From Xestospongia muta (Eukaryota; Porifera; Demospongiae; Haplosclerida; Petrosiidae): a stretch of 64,000 nt of DNA. The notes below the pieces were generated by a model. It was not told the DNA's origin. It did not search any database and was given only the letters and a program-made list of their open reading frames with translations. Position numbers and translations under genes: made by a program. Shown here piece by piece: positions 24,203 to 39,200 of this stretch. The stretch covers positions 13,291,639 through 13,355,638 of the forward strand of contig OY848919.1 of NCBI GenBank assembly GCA_963693285.1, read 5' to 3'. Every line of letters starts with the position of its first letter. Position 1 is the stretch's first letter.

Positions 24203-27200
24203 TCATGTAGCTAATTCTAAAACAGAAAAGAGTATTTACTAATTAAAGGATTAAACATAATATATCATACCTTTATATTTTGACATTATTTTGTCAGCTA
24301 AGTCTTGTCGATTTAAACTGTCATCTCTCAAAATATCCAGGAAAATCATGAAGGCATTAGTATTGTGTTTGATATGATCCTTTAGATCATCAAGAATCAT
24401 TTCAAGACGATCTTCACTTGTATCACCTGTTCTCTTGTCTCTTACAATCTTGTAAACATTCTCAGAAATAATTTCTTCTGGATACAGTCTCCTTGCTAGA
24501 GAAATAGGATCAATAGTTGATTCAACAATAGCACTGGTACATTTAACTAAAGCTCGTCTAGCCGCATCACAGTCCAGAGTATCACCTAGAGTGTAGAGAC
24601 AAAGGATAGAGCTGTTAATAATATATCAGAAAGAAAAGATCACCTCTAATATGATGGTTAGTTAATGTTTATAATAATGTCATAGCTAGATGGCTTGGTA
24701 GCTAGCTAACTCAGATATCAATTCTATATATCTATGGTACTTTGTCTGAAGAATGACAAGTAATGCCAAATGCTACAGAAACAAGGTGTACCAAAAAATT
24801 CCTACATAAGTAAGTTTGGACACTGCTACTTGCATTGCATGTAAGGATTGCTCAGCTATACATTCCTACCTTATTTCTGTAGTTTTGGCATTGCCAAGCC
24901 TATATTGTGCCATTTAAAAAACACAATGTCTATAGTCCCAAAAAATGCAATACTTCAAGTGAAATTAACATTATACATTAAATCCTAAACCTTGAAACCT
25001 AAATGTATTAATTTCACATTAAGGTATTGCTTTTTTGTGATTAGACTCTAGCCACAGTATCTTTTAAAATGATTTTTATCATTTTGTGTTCATTCTTTTC
25101 TTGTCTAACTATAATTCCTTTTAGCACTGACATAATAATCACACATACTGTACTGTAATATATACCAGGAAATTTTGAAGTTAACATAACAGACAGGAAG
25201 CAATACAACAATTAAGTGCAGTGTTTATATAACTAACAATATTCATTGTGGTAGTTACTAGATATTAATAATAAATAATAATAATTACCAACTTACTTAT
25301 ATCTTGTGTAAAAGTACTCTTGAAAACTGATGCTATACTAGATCCTCCTTCTTAAAAAGAACATGACTATATATAATATAATGGATTACTTACCATTTCT
25401 ACTATTATCAAGAGATCGTATAATATATATCTTCCAGTGATCAGGTTTGATTCCTGTTAATGATATACCATATTTTATTTCATCCACTGTATCAAGTCCA
25501 TGTTTAGCAGACACAGTGATTAGTATAGAAGGACAAGATGGAGGATCTTCAGAGCCAAACATGTCCACATCACTTTTATATAATATCTGTAAAGATTACT
25601 CATCAACAAATGTACATCTATAGTATCCTATATACCAATGGGTCTTGGTGAGGGAAGATATTCCATCCATCAAAAGGATAGTCTTGTTTTTCATTAAGGA
25701 TTAATTCAATGTGACCATCATCATCTTTTTTAAATGTGAAGGAAAAGCGAACATCTTTATCAATGCCAGATGGTAGAGATTTCTTTATATACTATACATA
25801 TATTATATTATATTACACAATTCTAATAATGCTTTACTTACCTCTAACAAAGCATTGAGATGTTTAGCAACCACAAAGTGCATTAACCATTTGGTACCAG
25901 GATACTTAACTTCATACATTGTTTGAGCTATGTACTTGTTACCAGGAAATGGTTTGCTAACTGGACACACATCTACAGAGAAATATATGTATCAATATTG
26001 TCAAAACTATTAGTCTACCTTTTGTCTGGGACTGTTCACTAGGTAGAGTTGATGAGTGAGGATGTTGTGGACTATGTTCTAAACTAGATATGGATATGTT
26101 TACAGAACTGGGGATATTGTCAGTTGATGAAGATGGTGTCAATGACTTTGTTCTGTTTATGTCTCCAACAACAAAACTTGTTACTAGTGAATTGTCTACA
26201 ATAAGAAAATTCATGAAATGACATATTTTTTAAAGTTTAGTATACCTTCTGCTGGACTGACTTCATTTCTATACTCTTGAGCATCTTCAAAGGGTAATTC
26301 ATCATCAGAAGATGATTCACTGCTTGTAGGATATCCCAGCCATCTCTTGATAAATTTGACAATTTCCCATAAGGAAAACTGTGAAAGGCAAATGCTACCA
26401 TACTGATCAGCAGTGTGGAACTGTCCTCCTTCTACAAGATTAAACTGATAAGGGAGTCCAGTATTAACAGAAGCTGTAGCAAAACTCAAATAACTGGTAT
26501 GATCTTGAGTGACTAGATCTGCACAGTGTTGTATCTCTAATTTAACTTCTTTGAGAAGTGGTTTAGACACAGATATGCTATATATAGCACTAATTAATTC
26601 TGTGTCTTCAGGTAATTGAAACTGTCCACCAACTAGTGCTCTCACAGCAACTTCACAGGTGTCTGTTGGAGATAAACTGCCTTCAAGAACAGTAATTCTC
26701 AATCCATATTGTTCCCAGTTGAAGAACTGAGCAGAAGCTCCTTGAATTAGGAACATCTCCTCTCCTCCAATACACACACCTTTGAGAGTATCTATAAAGA
26801 CTCAATATAAAAAGGATCATTTATAAAATTGCAGTACCATCTGATAGGATGAGATAATTAAATTGAACTGCCACATCCTGTTTATCTACTGACAGTTCCA
26901 TTGATTCTGTTTGTACAGCCACACTTTTCCTTGTAACTTGAAATGATTCTGTTCAATAAAAAGATAATTGTGATAACATAAACAAATATGTCGGACAAAA
27001 CAAACATGGTTAATTTTATCTTTTTTCTTACTATTACTAAGTGAATGATCATATATAACAAACTGGTACATGCCCTGCTGAATGAGTTCTTAGTGCTAGT
27101 TAGGTCAAGAGTCTTAGAAACTGACAAGATATCTGATTAGTTGTCTTGTTTGTCATACCTCTTATTTTAATCAATATGAATAATTTATTATTAATTTCCT

Positions 27201-30200
27201 AGAGCACACCTAGCACTATATTTACATATGTAAGACATCTGTGCTTACCAATTTTCTTTTTAACTGTATCAGCACCTCCACTAATCCAGGGAAGTTGTCG
27301 CATTCGATCAATATATTTTGTTGACATACCATCTTTACAACAAGTAATTATCTCCATATCTTCATCTGGACGACAAAGATGGTCTGCCGGAGGTGAACAA
27401 ATAGAGCAAAGGAAACGTTCCTGAGGCATTGAGAGAATTGGCTTATAATGAAATTTTTTAACTACATCTTCAATTGCTTCAAAGATGGCATTTTTGATAG
27501 TGGAGCACTTCGTAGGAGGCCCTGAATAGTATACCTCCATCCAGTAGATAGCATCAACAAGTAAAACTGCTCCTCCTGGACCAAGACACACTAAACGAAT
27601 AGCATTACGATACTGCATATCAGACTCTGATGGTTGATGAAGAATAAAATGTGGTGTGACATGTCGTTTAAGGAGACCCACAACCAAAGCAGGAAAAAGA
27701 CCTTGAGGAATTGGCTTTGTATCCCATGTGAAAACAAAGCAATCAATGCTTTTATTAAATGGACCTCTAATACTCTCTAAACATGAGGTTGTGGGTAAAA
27801 CACTTGGTAGAAAAAACTTGCCTTTTTCAGGCAATGGAGCAATAACAAATATATCTTCCATTAACTTTAAGAAATCATCTGCTGTAAAATCAGGTGAAAA
27901 ACCATCAGGAAGACAATCTAGTAGCTCACGTGTAAAAATGCCTTCATGCTTGAGTTGACTATGAGCATTAACTGGAAGGATTATATTCATTTCCTCTAAT
28001 TGGATAACAGCATCAGCCAAAGAAATGCTGATTATTTCTGAGATCTTATTAAAAAGTGGTTGAGGATGGAGGAAAACCACATTAGGCAATACAGCTGGAA
28101 AATACAAGAAAATGGTTAAATCATGATAGTACAGTAACGAAGCTTCAATGTCTTTCCGATCCATCTCAAGAGTCAAGCCTATTCTAAAGCATTCCCTTTT
28201 ATTGACGACCATTGATTTGGTAATTTTCTGAAGACCCTCTAATTCAAGCTTAAACAAGAACCATCGTACTGGAATTTCAGCCTCAATGTAAGATTGGGAC
28301 ACAATTGTACGAATTCTCTCTGCAATTTTCATTTCAGACTCACCTCTGGCTGTTGTGTTGACAGGAAATATTATCTCTTTTTTCGCTTCAGAATAATTCA
28401 CACGCACACCCCTGAATTGACTTAAAGTAGACCACAAACGAACGTTCTTAACTTCCAATGACTCGCCCACGCATTCAGATACTTTATCAAAAAACGTACC
28501 AAGAACAAGAAGGCAAGGCTCTATATGTGAAAACTTAATGTGAATTTTGCGCAAATCAGGCTGATCTATGGATGCTAGCGAACGAAAAGAAGACTCAAGT
28601 AGCTGTAAATTGGTAATTTCTCGCTCTACAGGGGCTCCAATTTGTCGACCCTTAAAGCTAAAAAAAAAATTTGGCTTGTCTTCAAGCTTCTCATTTAGAT
28701 TAAGTGTGAGAATATTAACTGGACTATAGCGTAATATTGCGGGAGCAATATCCAAAAAGGCTGCTTGTCCACCTGAATCTACACAGTAAATCCAATGAGA
28801 GTTGAATAGCTCAGGAGACTCTTTTACAGTAGGCATGATCTCAGCAATTTCATTTACTGTTTGTGAGACAGGTGGAGGTGTTGGCTTTGAAGGAGAAATT
28901 AAGGTGACTTCATCGAGGTCTAGTGGTGTTTCTTCTTCTGAACCATCATCATCAGATGATGATTCATCACTATCCTCATGTTGTGTAGTGGAATCAACAG
29001 GAGAAGATGGGACTCCAATTTTAATAGCTTTGGCAATCATACGTTTTACATATGGAGTATTAATTTCTTCCCAAAATTGACTGGTAAAAGACGAATCCGT
29101 TGACTCACTTCCTGCAATGAGACTTGCAGTCTCTATTCTTCTTACTTCAGGAGCAGTGGCTACAGAGGTGCTATTATAAAGGGTAGGTGGTGGGAGATTT
29201 AATAAAAGGTTCATGATAGATGATTTTCCTGTCCCAGGAGCTCCAGACAGTGATAACTTTGAGTATTTGAATCGAATTCGGCCTTCTTTGAGTGCCTTGT
29301 GAAGTAAACCAGTATAATCTACAAAGTAAAAGAGGAAAATCTTAATATAACTATTGCTGTGATACTGTATAACACTATATGGTAGCCTTCATATTGGTAC
29401 AGTAATACTGGTACATTCATGATTAAGGAAATTCTTTGTCAACTGGTATGACTGTATGATATCATAACATTATACTGTGTGAGTCTCTGTAGTTTATGAT
29501 TTAATAAATGGAATGTCAATTATGTTCCAAGACATGTTATGATATTAATCTGTTTATTATAACTGACATATCTTTAACAGTCAAAACAATAATTTCTTAA
29601 TAACTTCATAAAAATATCTTCAGTTAATAATTTGTTTGATCTGTTATTAATATACAGTACATTTTATAGGACTACTTTCAATATAATTTATACATACATA
29701 TGTTACTAGTCAAGACAAGTGTTTGATCATAGTACTGAGTGTTTGCTTGTAATCCTTGATTATCAGTTTGTACAGATTGTATAGTCATGTATAAAGTGAC
29801 ACTGTTATTACTAGCAGTATACATCATGTTACTAGGTTACATTATTATCATTGTATTGACATTTATTATAAGTACATTCTAATGTACAGAAAATAACAAT
29901 GAACTACATTAGTATAGAACTATACACTGACCATGTAGTGACTTGTCAATTAGTTGTAGAATTTTCTCTTTATTGACATCATCAGGTTCTACCATGTCAG
30001 CAGGTGTTTGGCCCTTATTATTCTTTATGGTGGCATCTGCACCACATAACAGTAATATTTCAACACATTCTACTTTCCCTTCACTGCAGGCATACTGTAA
30101 GGGGCTATATCCATACTATGTGATAAAAGAAATTATAGTAAGAGGAACATGAAAGACTTTTATTTATACTATAGCATTATTAATATAATCATTACTATAA

Positions 30201-33200
30201 TTATATAATAAAACATAATGTAGGGAATATATTAAATTGATATAATGCTAACATTTATGTTCTTCCAGTCATATTATTACAATTGTCCAACATATGACAG
30301 TCTATATTATGTGTTATGATTTTAATAACCACTGTATATGAATTCAACATTCATGGTATCTGTTATATTTATTATCTATAAGAAACATAATGATAAAGCT
30401 TGAGTAGTGGGAAGGATATTCAAAAGTATATTGACAACATGTAATACATAATGTTTTTACACATATACTGTACGACACTAGTCTTCAGGAAAGTATATGA
30501 TTTATTGCAGATTACAAATTTTATGTATACGATTTACAAAATGTATAAAAATATACAGTTACAAGAAGTATGGCATAAAATAAATTAAATTAGCACACTA
30601 TATAAATATCTGGTTGTGACAATACTGAGTGAACTATTTTTCAAGTGATGTTTACTGTTGATTGTGCTGGCAACTGGCTGGAAAAATCAGTTATCATCAC
30701 CACAGAGAAGTCAGTACAGTTATATAAAATGTTAGAATTAATATAAGCAGTAGTTTGTAAACATTCACTCATATGTCATAATGTAAGAAGTCACTAACAA
30801 TCAGAAGAATCTATCATACAAGTAAAATTTTTCTCTCAATGTAAGTATCAGAGCATATTTCTTCAAGTAATAAACAGTATGTTAGTATATTTACTATGTT
30901 ATCTATTGCAAACAAAATCAATTCGTTCTACGGATAAAAAATCTGTAAAAGTCCTCCCAATATTGAGCTCATTCGATGATTGTGGCAAAATTTGAGACAT
31001 ACAGATAAGTTGTGGCATTTCTTGGAGCTACATCTCACCTATGATAGCTACAGCTATAAGAGAAGTTTTAAGATTGTAACACAAAGGATTCTGCCGAAGC
31101 AAACTATTTTGTATTGTATGATATTTTGTGTTTGTGCTGAATTTCAAAGTCACATTGGCCTTTTCAATCCTCAATTGCAAAGATAAGTATCCAGATTCCA
31201 CAAACCATTCTTGATCCTACAAGTAATTGCACGTGGAAAGTACAAAAACAAAAGAATTCACTAACAGTTTGAAAGAGCATATTCATTCCATTTCATTATT
31301 AGTTTAATTAAACTGGCCATCGCCTTCTAAGGGATATAAATTGGCACTGTACTTTTGCAAGGACTATGTCATCTTATGTTAATTATAGCTAATAAAAACT
31401 TATAGGAGATGATTAAACCACAAATGTCTACATAATTACATGTATTAATAACACTATTACATACAAAATACAGTCATATATAGTAATAAAAACTTGTTTA
31501 AATAATGGAAATACTTACATTGTCAATGGGATCCAGTGATGCACCAAATTCGATTAGTATACGAGCTGTCTCAGAATACCCTTTGTAAGCAGCCCAGTGA
31601 AGAGGAGTTCTGTTGTCCTACATAAATGATATGTCAATATTAATGATCAATTCACTTTATAATATACAGCTACATCTAATGATACACTACAAAGGATAGG
31701 TAAAATAATTCGTTCAATATCATTTCACTAATGTGTATAGAGAGGTTAATACTCTATGTGTTGTCAGCAGTAGTATACATGATAATGTTTGTCCTATTAT
31801 CACACATATGTGTTATCTATAGGTTTATAATATAGTCTCATAATACATTACACGACAGTAAGTCATTTGTTAAGTACCAAAGTTCCCTGAGTAAGTGCCC
31901 ATGGGTGCTTACAGTTCATTTGAAATTTGAAAGAGGTGGGTGTTTATACGCGATTTTTCAAAAACGGCTTCTAATAAGTGCCCACTTATGAATAATTATT
32001 ATGGGAACCACACGCTGTACTGTCAAGGACAAAAGGAAATGATCCTCCATTGAGTAGGATGGTTTAGAAATGCCTTGTGAGCTGACCTTTTTAATTCCAA
32101 ATGGAACAAAAGATAACAAAACTATAATGTCTAAACTCAGAAAATTCTTAGTCTAACTTATTTCTCTTTGCTCAACACGTGATAATAACCACAATAACCA
32201 CAAATCTAAGAGGATGGGATGGTGTGGGCGCTTGCACGTGGAATTGACATTTTCCTTTAAGGACAAAAATATGTGGGTGGGTGCTTACATAGAGGTGGGC
32301 GCTTGCTCGGGGAACTATGGTACATGTTCCATAGAACTTACATTGCTGACAAGTTATAACTAGTATATATCATATTATACAATGGAGAAATCAATTATCA
32401 TTTCAATTGAGATATCAGCATTGTTACATATAATGTTGAGATTACTACAAGCAGTAGTTTACAAACATTCACTCATATGTTATGTTGTAAAAGTCGCTAA
32501 CAATTGAAAATTTGATTGGGGGTACACATCTTCATCCTCTCTTCCATTGGTGGCATGGTAAAGTGGTTAGATAATTCTACAAATTAACACCTTATAGGCA
32601 AATATCTGATATTACTAGTACCTTATTCATTGTAGTAGTAGGTAGTCAATGTATGTAAATAAACTAACAGACAGACTGTCGTTCATTTTATATGACAATC
32701 ATAGTTGATATAATACTTTATTGTTCTTAGTTTATTGCTTCTATGAGCAATGATCCATGTTAGAAGATGATAAAACAAAAAGTAGACATACTCAATTATA
32801 AGCACATAACATTTTATTACACACTATTGTTATGATTTGTTTATAATCTCTGACACTAGCAAACACATTTAAATTATGAAAACTGGCACTATATATTATA
32901 GACACTTTGTCATCTTGTCTTAATTATAGCTGCTACAATAATCACTTTTGTCTTTGTGATTATGTTAAGAGTGTGTATATAAACTTACAAGAGGTAACTA
33001 AACCACAAATAATTACATAATTACATGTACTAATAACAGCATTATATACAAATATAGTCACGTATAGTTATGACAATATGCTCAACAATGGAAATACTTA
33101 CTTTGTCAATGGCATCTATATATGCGCCACAGTTTATTAGCAAACGAGTTACCTCAGAATAGCCATTATAAGCAGCACAGTGAAGAGGAGTATTCTTTAA

Positions 33201-36200
33201 CTACATGAAGGAGATATTGAATTTATAATCAATTCACTTTATAATATATAGCTATACATTTAATGGTATATTATAAAGGTTTGGTAAAATAATTCAATAT
33301 CTTTTCACTATTGTTGTTGATACTTCATGTATTGTCAGCAGTATTTATGATAACTAGCTATTATATGTTTGGAGATTAAAGTGCTTATCCTATTATGTCA
33401 CATATCATTTATCTATAGGTTTACAATATCACCTCATATTGCAATACACGACAGTAAGTTATTTGATAAGTACATACATCATAGAACTTATACTATTGAC
33501 AAACTATGACTAGTATATATTATATGACTAGTATAACTTTTGCTTTATAAAGTTTAACGTGCAAAAATTAATATGTTGAAAATTTTAAATAAAAGAGGTG
33601 TGTACGAAAACCTATCAAGGAATTCTCTGTAGCTATATGGAGGATGATAGAAAACCTTTTCAATCAGGCAGTCCATCTGTAGGTTTCAGATATCTCAAAA
33701 GAGCCATCTCAAATGTATCTAGTATCTACACTATCTACACTTTCAATACCATGATTTAAAATATCTATTACATACTGTAAATATTCCTAGAGTAAATATT
33801 TCAATGTGTAGTTATCTTAATGTGTTTATTTTTCATACATCATCCAATGTTCAAACTTTTTATAATGAAACTTTCCTAATCTATATGGTAGTTAGTCTGT
33901 GGATCTGTTAACTTTACATGTTTTGCTAGTAATCATAAAATGTACAACATACTGGTTTAACCTCTGAATATAAAAGGTCACCCTTGTTACTAAATTACAA
34001 ACTTAATCTTATTCATTGTCATAATTTCTTAATCAAATTATTAGTAGGTTATGAATATTGTTATCATATAAAGTGTGAACCAGTAAATAGATTTGTTTAT
34101 GTGGCAATCACAGCTAAATGTAACACCTGTAATAGCTAATTTAGGAAGGAGTAATGTAGATATGAAATAAAGTTCGGCAAAATTAAATGTCAAATGACTT
34201 AATTCTTTTGCCTATTGGCATGCCCTTAATTAAAATACTGGAGGGAAACATTTTGACAAATGAAGAACATTTTACCAAAGTCATCATTTCCTATATGTTA
34301 TCACAATCTCTCTAATATTATAATTAATTGTGTGTACTTCTAAGGGATATAAATTGGCACTGTACTTTTGCAAGGACTATGTCATCTTATGTTAATTATA
34401 GCTAATAAAAACTTATAGGAGATGATTAAACCACAAATGTCTACATAATTACATGTATTAATAACACTATTACATACAAAATACAGTCATATATAGTAAT
34501 AAAAACTTGTTTAAATAATGGAAATACTTACATTGTCAATGGGATCCAGTGATGCACCAAATTCGATTAGTATACGAGCTGTCTCAGAATACCCTTTGTA
34601 AGCAGCCCAGTGAAGAGGAGTTCTGTTGTCCTACATAAATGATATGTCAATATTAATGATCAATTCACTTTATAATATACAGCTACATCTAATGATACAC
34701 TACAAAGGATAGGTAAAATAATTCGTTCAATATCATTTCACTAATGTGTATAGAGAGGTTAATACTCTATGTGTTGTCAGCAGTAGTATACATGATAATG
34801 TTTGTCCTATTATCACACATATGTGTTATCTATAGGTTTATAATATAGTCTCATAATACATTACACGACAGTAAGTCATTTGTTAAGTACCAAAGTTCCC
34901 TGAGTAAGTGCCCATGGGTGCTTACAGTTCATTTGAAATTTGAAAGAGGTGGGTGCTTATACGCGATTTTTCAAAAACGGCTTCTAATAAGTGCCCACTT
35001 ATGAATAATTATTATGGGAACCACACGCTGTACTGTCAAGGACAAAAGGAAATGATCCTCCATTGAGTAGGATGGTTTAGAAATGCCTTGTGAGCTGACC
35101 TTTTTAATTCCAAATGGAACAAAAGATAACAAAACTATAATGTCTAAACTCAGAAAATTCTTAGTCTAACTTATTTCTCTTTGCTCAACACGTGATAATA
35201 ACCACAATAACCACAAATCTAAGAGGATGAGATGGTGTGGGCGCTTGCACGTGGAATTGACATTTTCCTTTAAGGACAAAAATATGTGGGTGGGTGCTTA
35301 CATAGAGGTGGGCGCTTGCTCGGGGAACTATGGTACATGTTCCATAGAACTTACATTGCTGACAAGTTATAACTAGTATATATCATATTATACAATGGAG
35401 AAATCAATTATCATTTCAATTGAGATATCAGCATTGTTACATATAATGTTGAGATTACTACAAGCAGTAGTTTACAAACATTCACTCATATGTTATGTTG
35501 TAAAAGTCGCTAACAATTGAAAATTTGATTGGGGGTACACATCTTCATCCTCTCTTCCATTGGTGGCATGGTAAAGTGGTTAGATAATTCTACAAATTAA
35601 CACCTTATAGGCAAATATCTGATATTACTAGTACCTTATTCATTGTAGTAGTAGGTAGTCAATGTATGTAAATAAACTAACAGACAGACTGTCGTTCATT
35701 TTATATGACAATCATAGTTGATATAATACTTTATTGTTCTTAGTTTATTGCTTCTATGAGCAATGATCCATGTTAGAAGATGATAAAACAAAAAGTAGAC
35801 ATACTCAATTATAAGCACATAACATTTTATTACACACTATTGTTATGATTTGTTTATAATCTCTGACACTAGCAAACACATTTAAATTATGAAAACTGGC
35901 ACTATATATTATAGACACTTTGTCATCTTGTCTTAATTATAGCTGCTACAATAATCACTTTTGTCTTTGTGATTATGTTAAGAGTGTGTATATAAACTTA
36001 CAAGAGGTAACTAAACCACAAATAATTACATAATTACATGTACTAATAACAGCATTATATACAAATATAGTCACGTATAGTTATGACAATATGCTCAACA
36101 ATGGAAATACTTACTTTGTCAATGGCATCTATATATGCGCCACAGTTTATTAGCAAACGAGTTACCTCAGAATAGCCATTATAAGCAGCACAGTGAAGAG

Positions 36201-39200
36201 GAGTATTCTTTAACTACATGAAGGAGATATTGAATTTATAATCAATTCACTTTATAATATATAGCTATACATTTAATGGTATATTATAAAGGTTTGGTAA
36301 AATAATTCAATATCTTTTCACTATTGTTGTTGATACTTCATGTATTGTCAGCAGTATTTATGATAACTAGCTATTATATGTTTGGAGATTAAAGTGCTTA
36401 TCCTATTATGTCACATATCATTTATCTATAGGTTTACAATATCACCTCATATTGCAATACACGACAGTAAGTTATTTGATAAGTACATACATCATAGAAC
36501 TTATACTATTGACAAACTATGACTAGTATATATTATATGACTAGTATAACTTTTGCTTTACAAAGTTTAACGTGCAAAAATTAATATGTTGAAAATTTCA
36601 AATAAAAGAGGTGTGTACGAAAACCTATCAAAGAATTCTCTGTAGCTATATGGAGGATGATAGAGAACCTTTTCAATCAGGCAGTCCATCTGTAGGTTTC
36701 AGATATCTCAAAAGAGTCATCTCGGATGTATCTACACTATGTACACTTTCAATACCATGATTTAAAATGTCTATTACATACTGTAAATATTCCTAGAGTA
36801 AATATTTCAATGTGTAGTTATCTTAATGTGTTAATTTTTCATACATCATCCAATGTTCAAACTTTTTATAATGAAACTTTCCTAATCTATATGGTAGTTA
36901 GTCTGTGGATCTGTTAACTTTACATGTTTTGCTAGTAATCATAAAATGTACAACATACTGGTTTAACCTCTGAATATAAAAGGTCACCCTTGTTACTAAA
37001 TTACAAACTTAATCTTATTCATTGTCATAATTTCTTAATCAAATTATTAGTAGGTTATGAATATTGTTATCATATAAAGTGTGAACCAGTAAATAGATTT
37101 GTTTATGTGGCAATCACAGCTAAATGTAACACCTGTAATAGGTAATTTAGGAAGGAGTAATGTAGATATGAAATAAAGTTCGGCAAAATTAAATGTCAAA
37201 TGACTTAATTCTTTTGCCTATTGGCATGCCCTTAATTAAAATACTGGAGGGAAACATTTTGACAAATGAAGAACATTTTACCAAAGTCATCATTTCCTAT
37301 ATGTTATCACAATCTCTCTAATATTATAATTAATTGTGTGTACTTCTAAGGGATATAAATTGGCACTGTACTTTTGCAAGGACTATGTCATCTTATGTTA
37401 ATTATAGCTAATAAAAACTTATAGGAGATGATTAAACCACAAATGTCTACATAATTACATGTATTAATAACACTATTACATACAAAATACAGTCATATAT
37501 AGTAATAAAAACTTGTTTAAATAATGGAAATACTTACATTGTCAATGGGATCCAGTGATGCACCAAATTCGATTAGTATACGAGCTGTCTCAGAATACCC
37601 TTTGTAAGCAGCCCAGTGAAGAGGAGTTCTGTTGTCCTACATAAATGATATGTCAATATTAATGATCAATTCACTTTATAATATACAGCTACATCTAATG
37701 ATACACTACAAAGGATAGGTAAAATAATTCGTTCAATATCATTTCACTAATGTGTATAGAGAGGTTAATATTCTATGTGTTGTCAGCAGTAGTATACATG
37801 ATAATGTTTGTCCTATTATCACACATATGTGTTATCTATAGGTTTATAATATAGTCTCATAATACATTACACGACAGTAAGTCATTTGTTAAGTACCAAA
37901 GTTCCCTGAGTAAGTGCCCATGGGTGCTTACAGTTCATTTGAAATTTGAAAGAGGTGGGTGCTTATACGCGATTTTTCAAAAACGGCTTCTAATAAGTGC
38001 CCACTTGTGTACACTATTACATACAAAATATAGTCATATATAGTAATAAAAACTTGTTTAAATAATGGAAATACTTACATTGTCAATTGGATCCAGTGAT
38101 GCACCAGCTTTGATTAGTATATGAGCTGTCTCAGAATACCCTTTGTAAGCAGCCCAGTGAAGAGGAGTTCTGTTGTCCTACATAAATGATATGTCAATAT
38201 TAATGATCAATTCACTTTATAATATACAGCTATATCTAATGATACACTACAAAGGATAGGTAAAATAATTCGTTCAATGTCATTTCACTAATGTGTATAG
38301 AGAGGTTAATATTCTATGTGTTGTCAACAGTAGTATTCATAATAACGTTTGTCCTATTATGCCACATATGTGTTATCTACAGGTTTACAATATAGTCTCA
38401 TAATACATTACATGACAGTAAGTCATTTGTTAAGTACCAAAGTTCCCTGAGTAAGTGCCCATGGGTGCTTACAGTTCATTTGGAATTTGAAAGGGGTGGG
38501 CACTTACACGCGATTTTTCAAAAACGGCTTCTAATAAGTGCCCACTTATGAATAATTATTATGGGAACCACACGCTGTACTGTCAAGGACAAAAGGAAAT
38601 GATCCTCCATTGAGTAGGATGGTTTAGAAATGCCTTGTGAGCTGACCTTTTTAATTCCAAATGGAACAAAAGATAACAAAACTATAATGTCTAAACTCAG
38701 AAAATTCTTAGTCTAACTTATTTCTCTTTGCTCAACACGTGATAATAACCACAATAACCACAAATCTAAGAGGATGGGATGGTGTGGGCGCTTGCACGTG
38801 GAATTGACATTTTCCTTTAAGGACAAAAATATGTGGGTGGGTGCTTACATAGAGGTGGGCACTTGCTTGGGGAACTATGGTACATGTTCCATAGAACTTA
38901 CATTGCTGACAAGTTATAACTAGTATATATCATATTATACAATGGAGAAATCAATTATCATTTCAATTGAGATATCAGCATTGTTACATATAATGTTGAG
39001 ATTACTACAAGCAATAGTTTACAAACATTCACTCATATGTCATGTTGTAAAAGTCGTTAACAATTGAAAATTTGATTGGGGGTACACATCTTCATCCTCT
39101 CTTCCATTGGTGGCATGGTAAAGTGGTTAGATCATTCTACAAATTAACACCTTATAGGCAAATATCTGATATTACTAGTGCCTTATTCATTGTAGTAGTA

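Noticed and set aside
32548..32600. tRNA-like start (GGCATGGTAAAGTGGTTAG) in the ankyrin array
   Set aside because: It looks like an A-box, but no B-box or pairing acceptor stem follows at tRNA distance.
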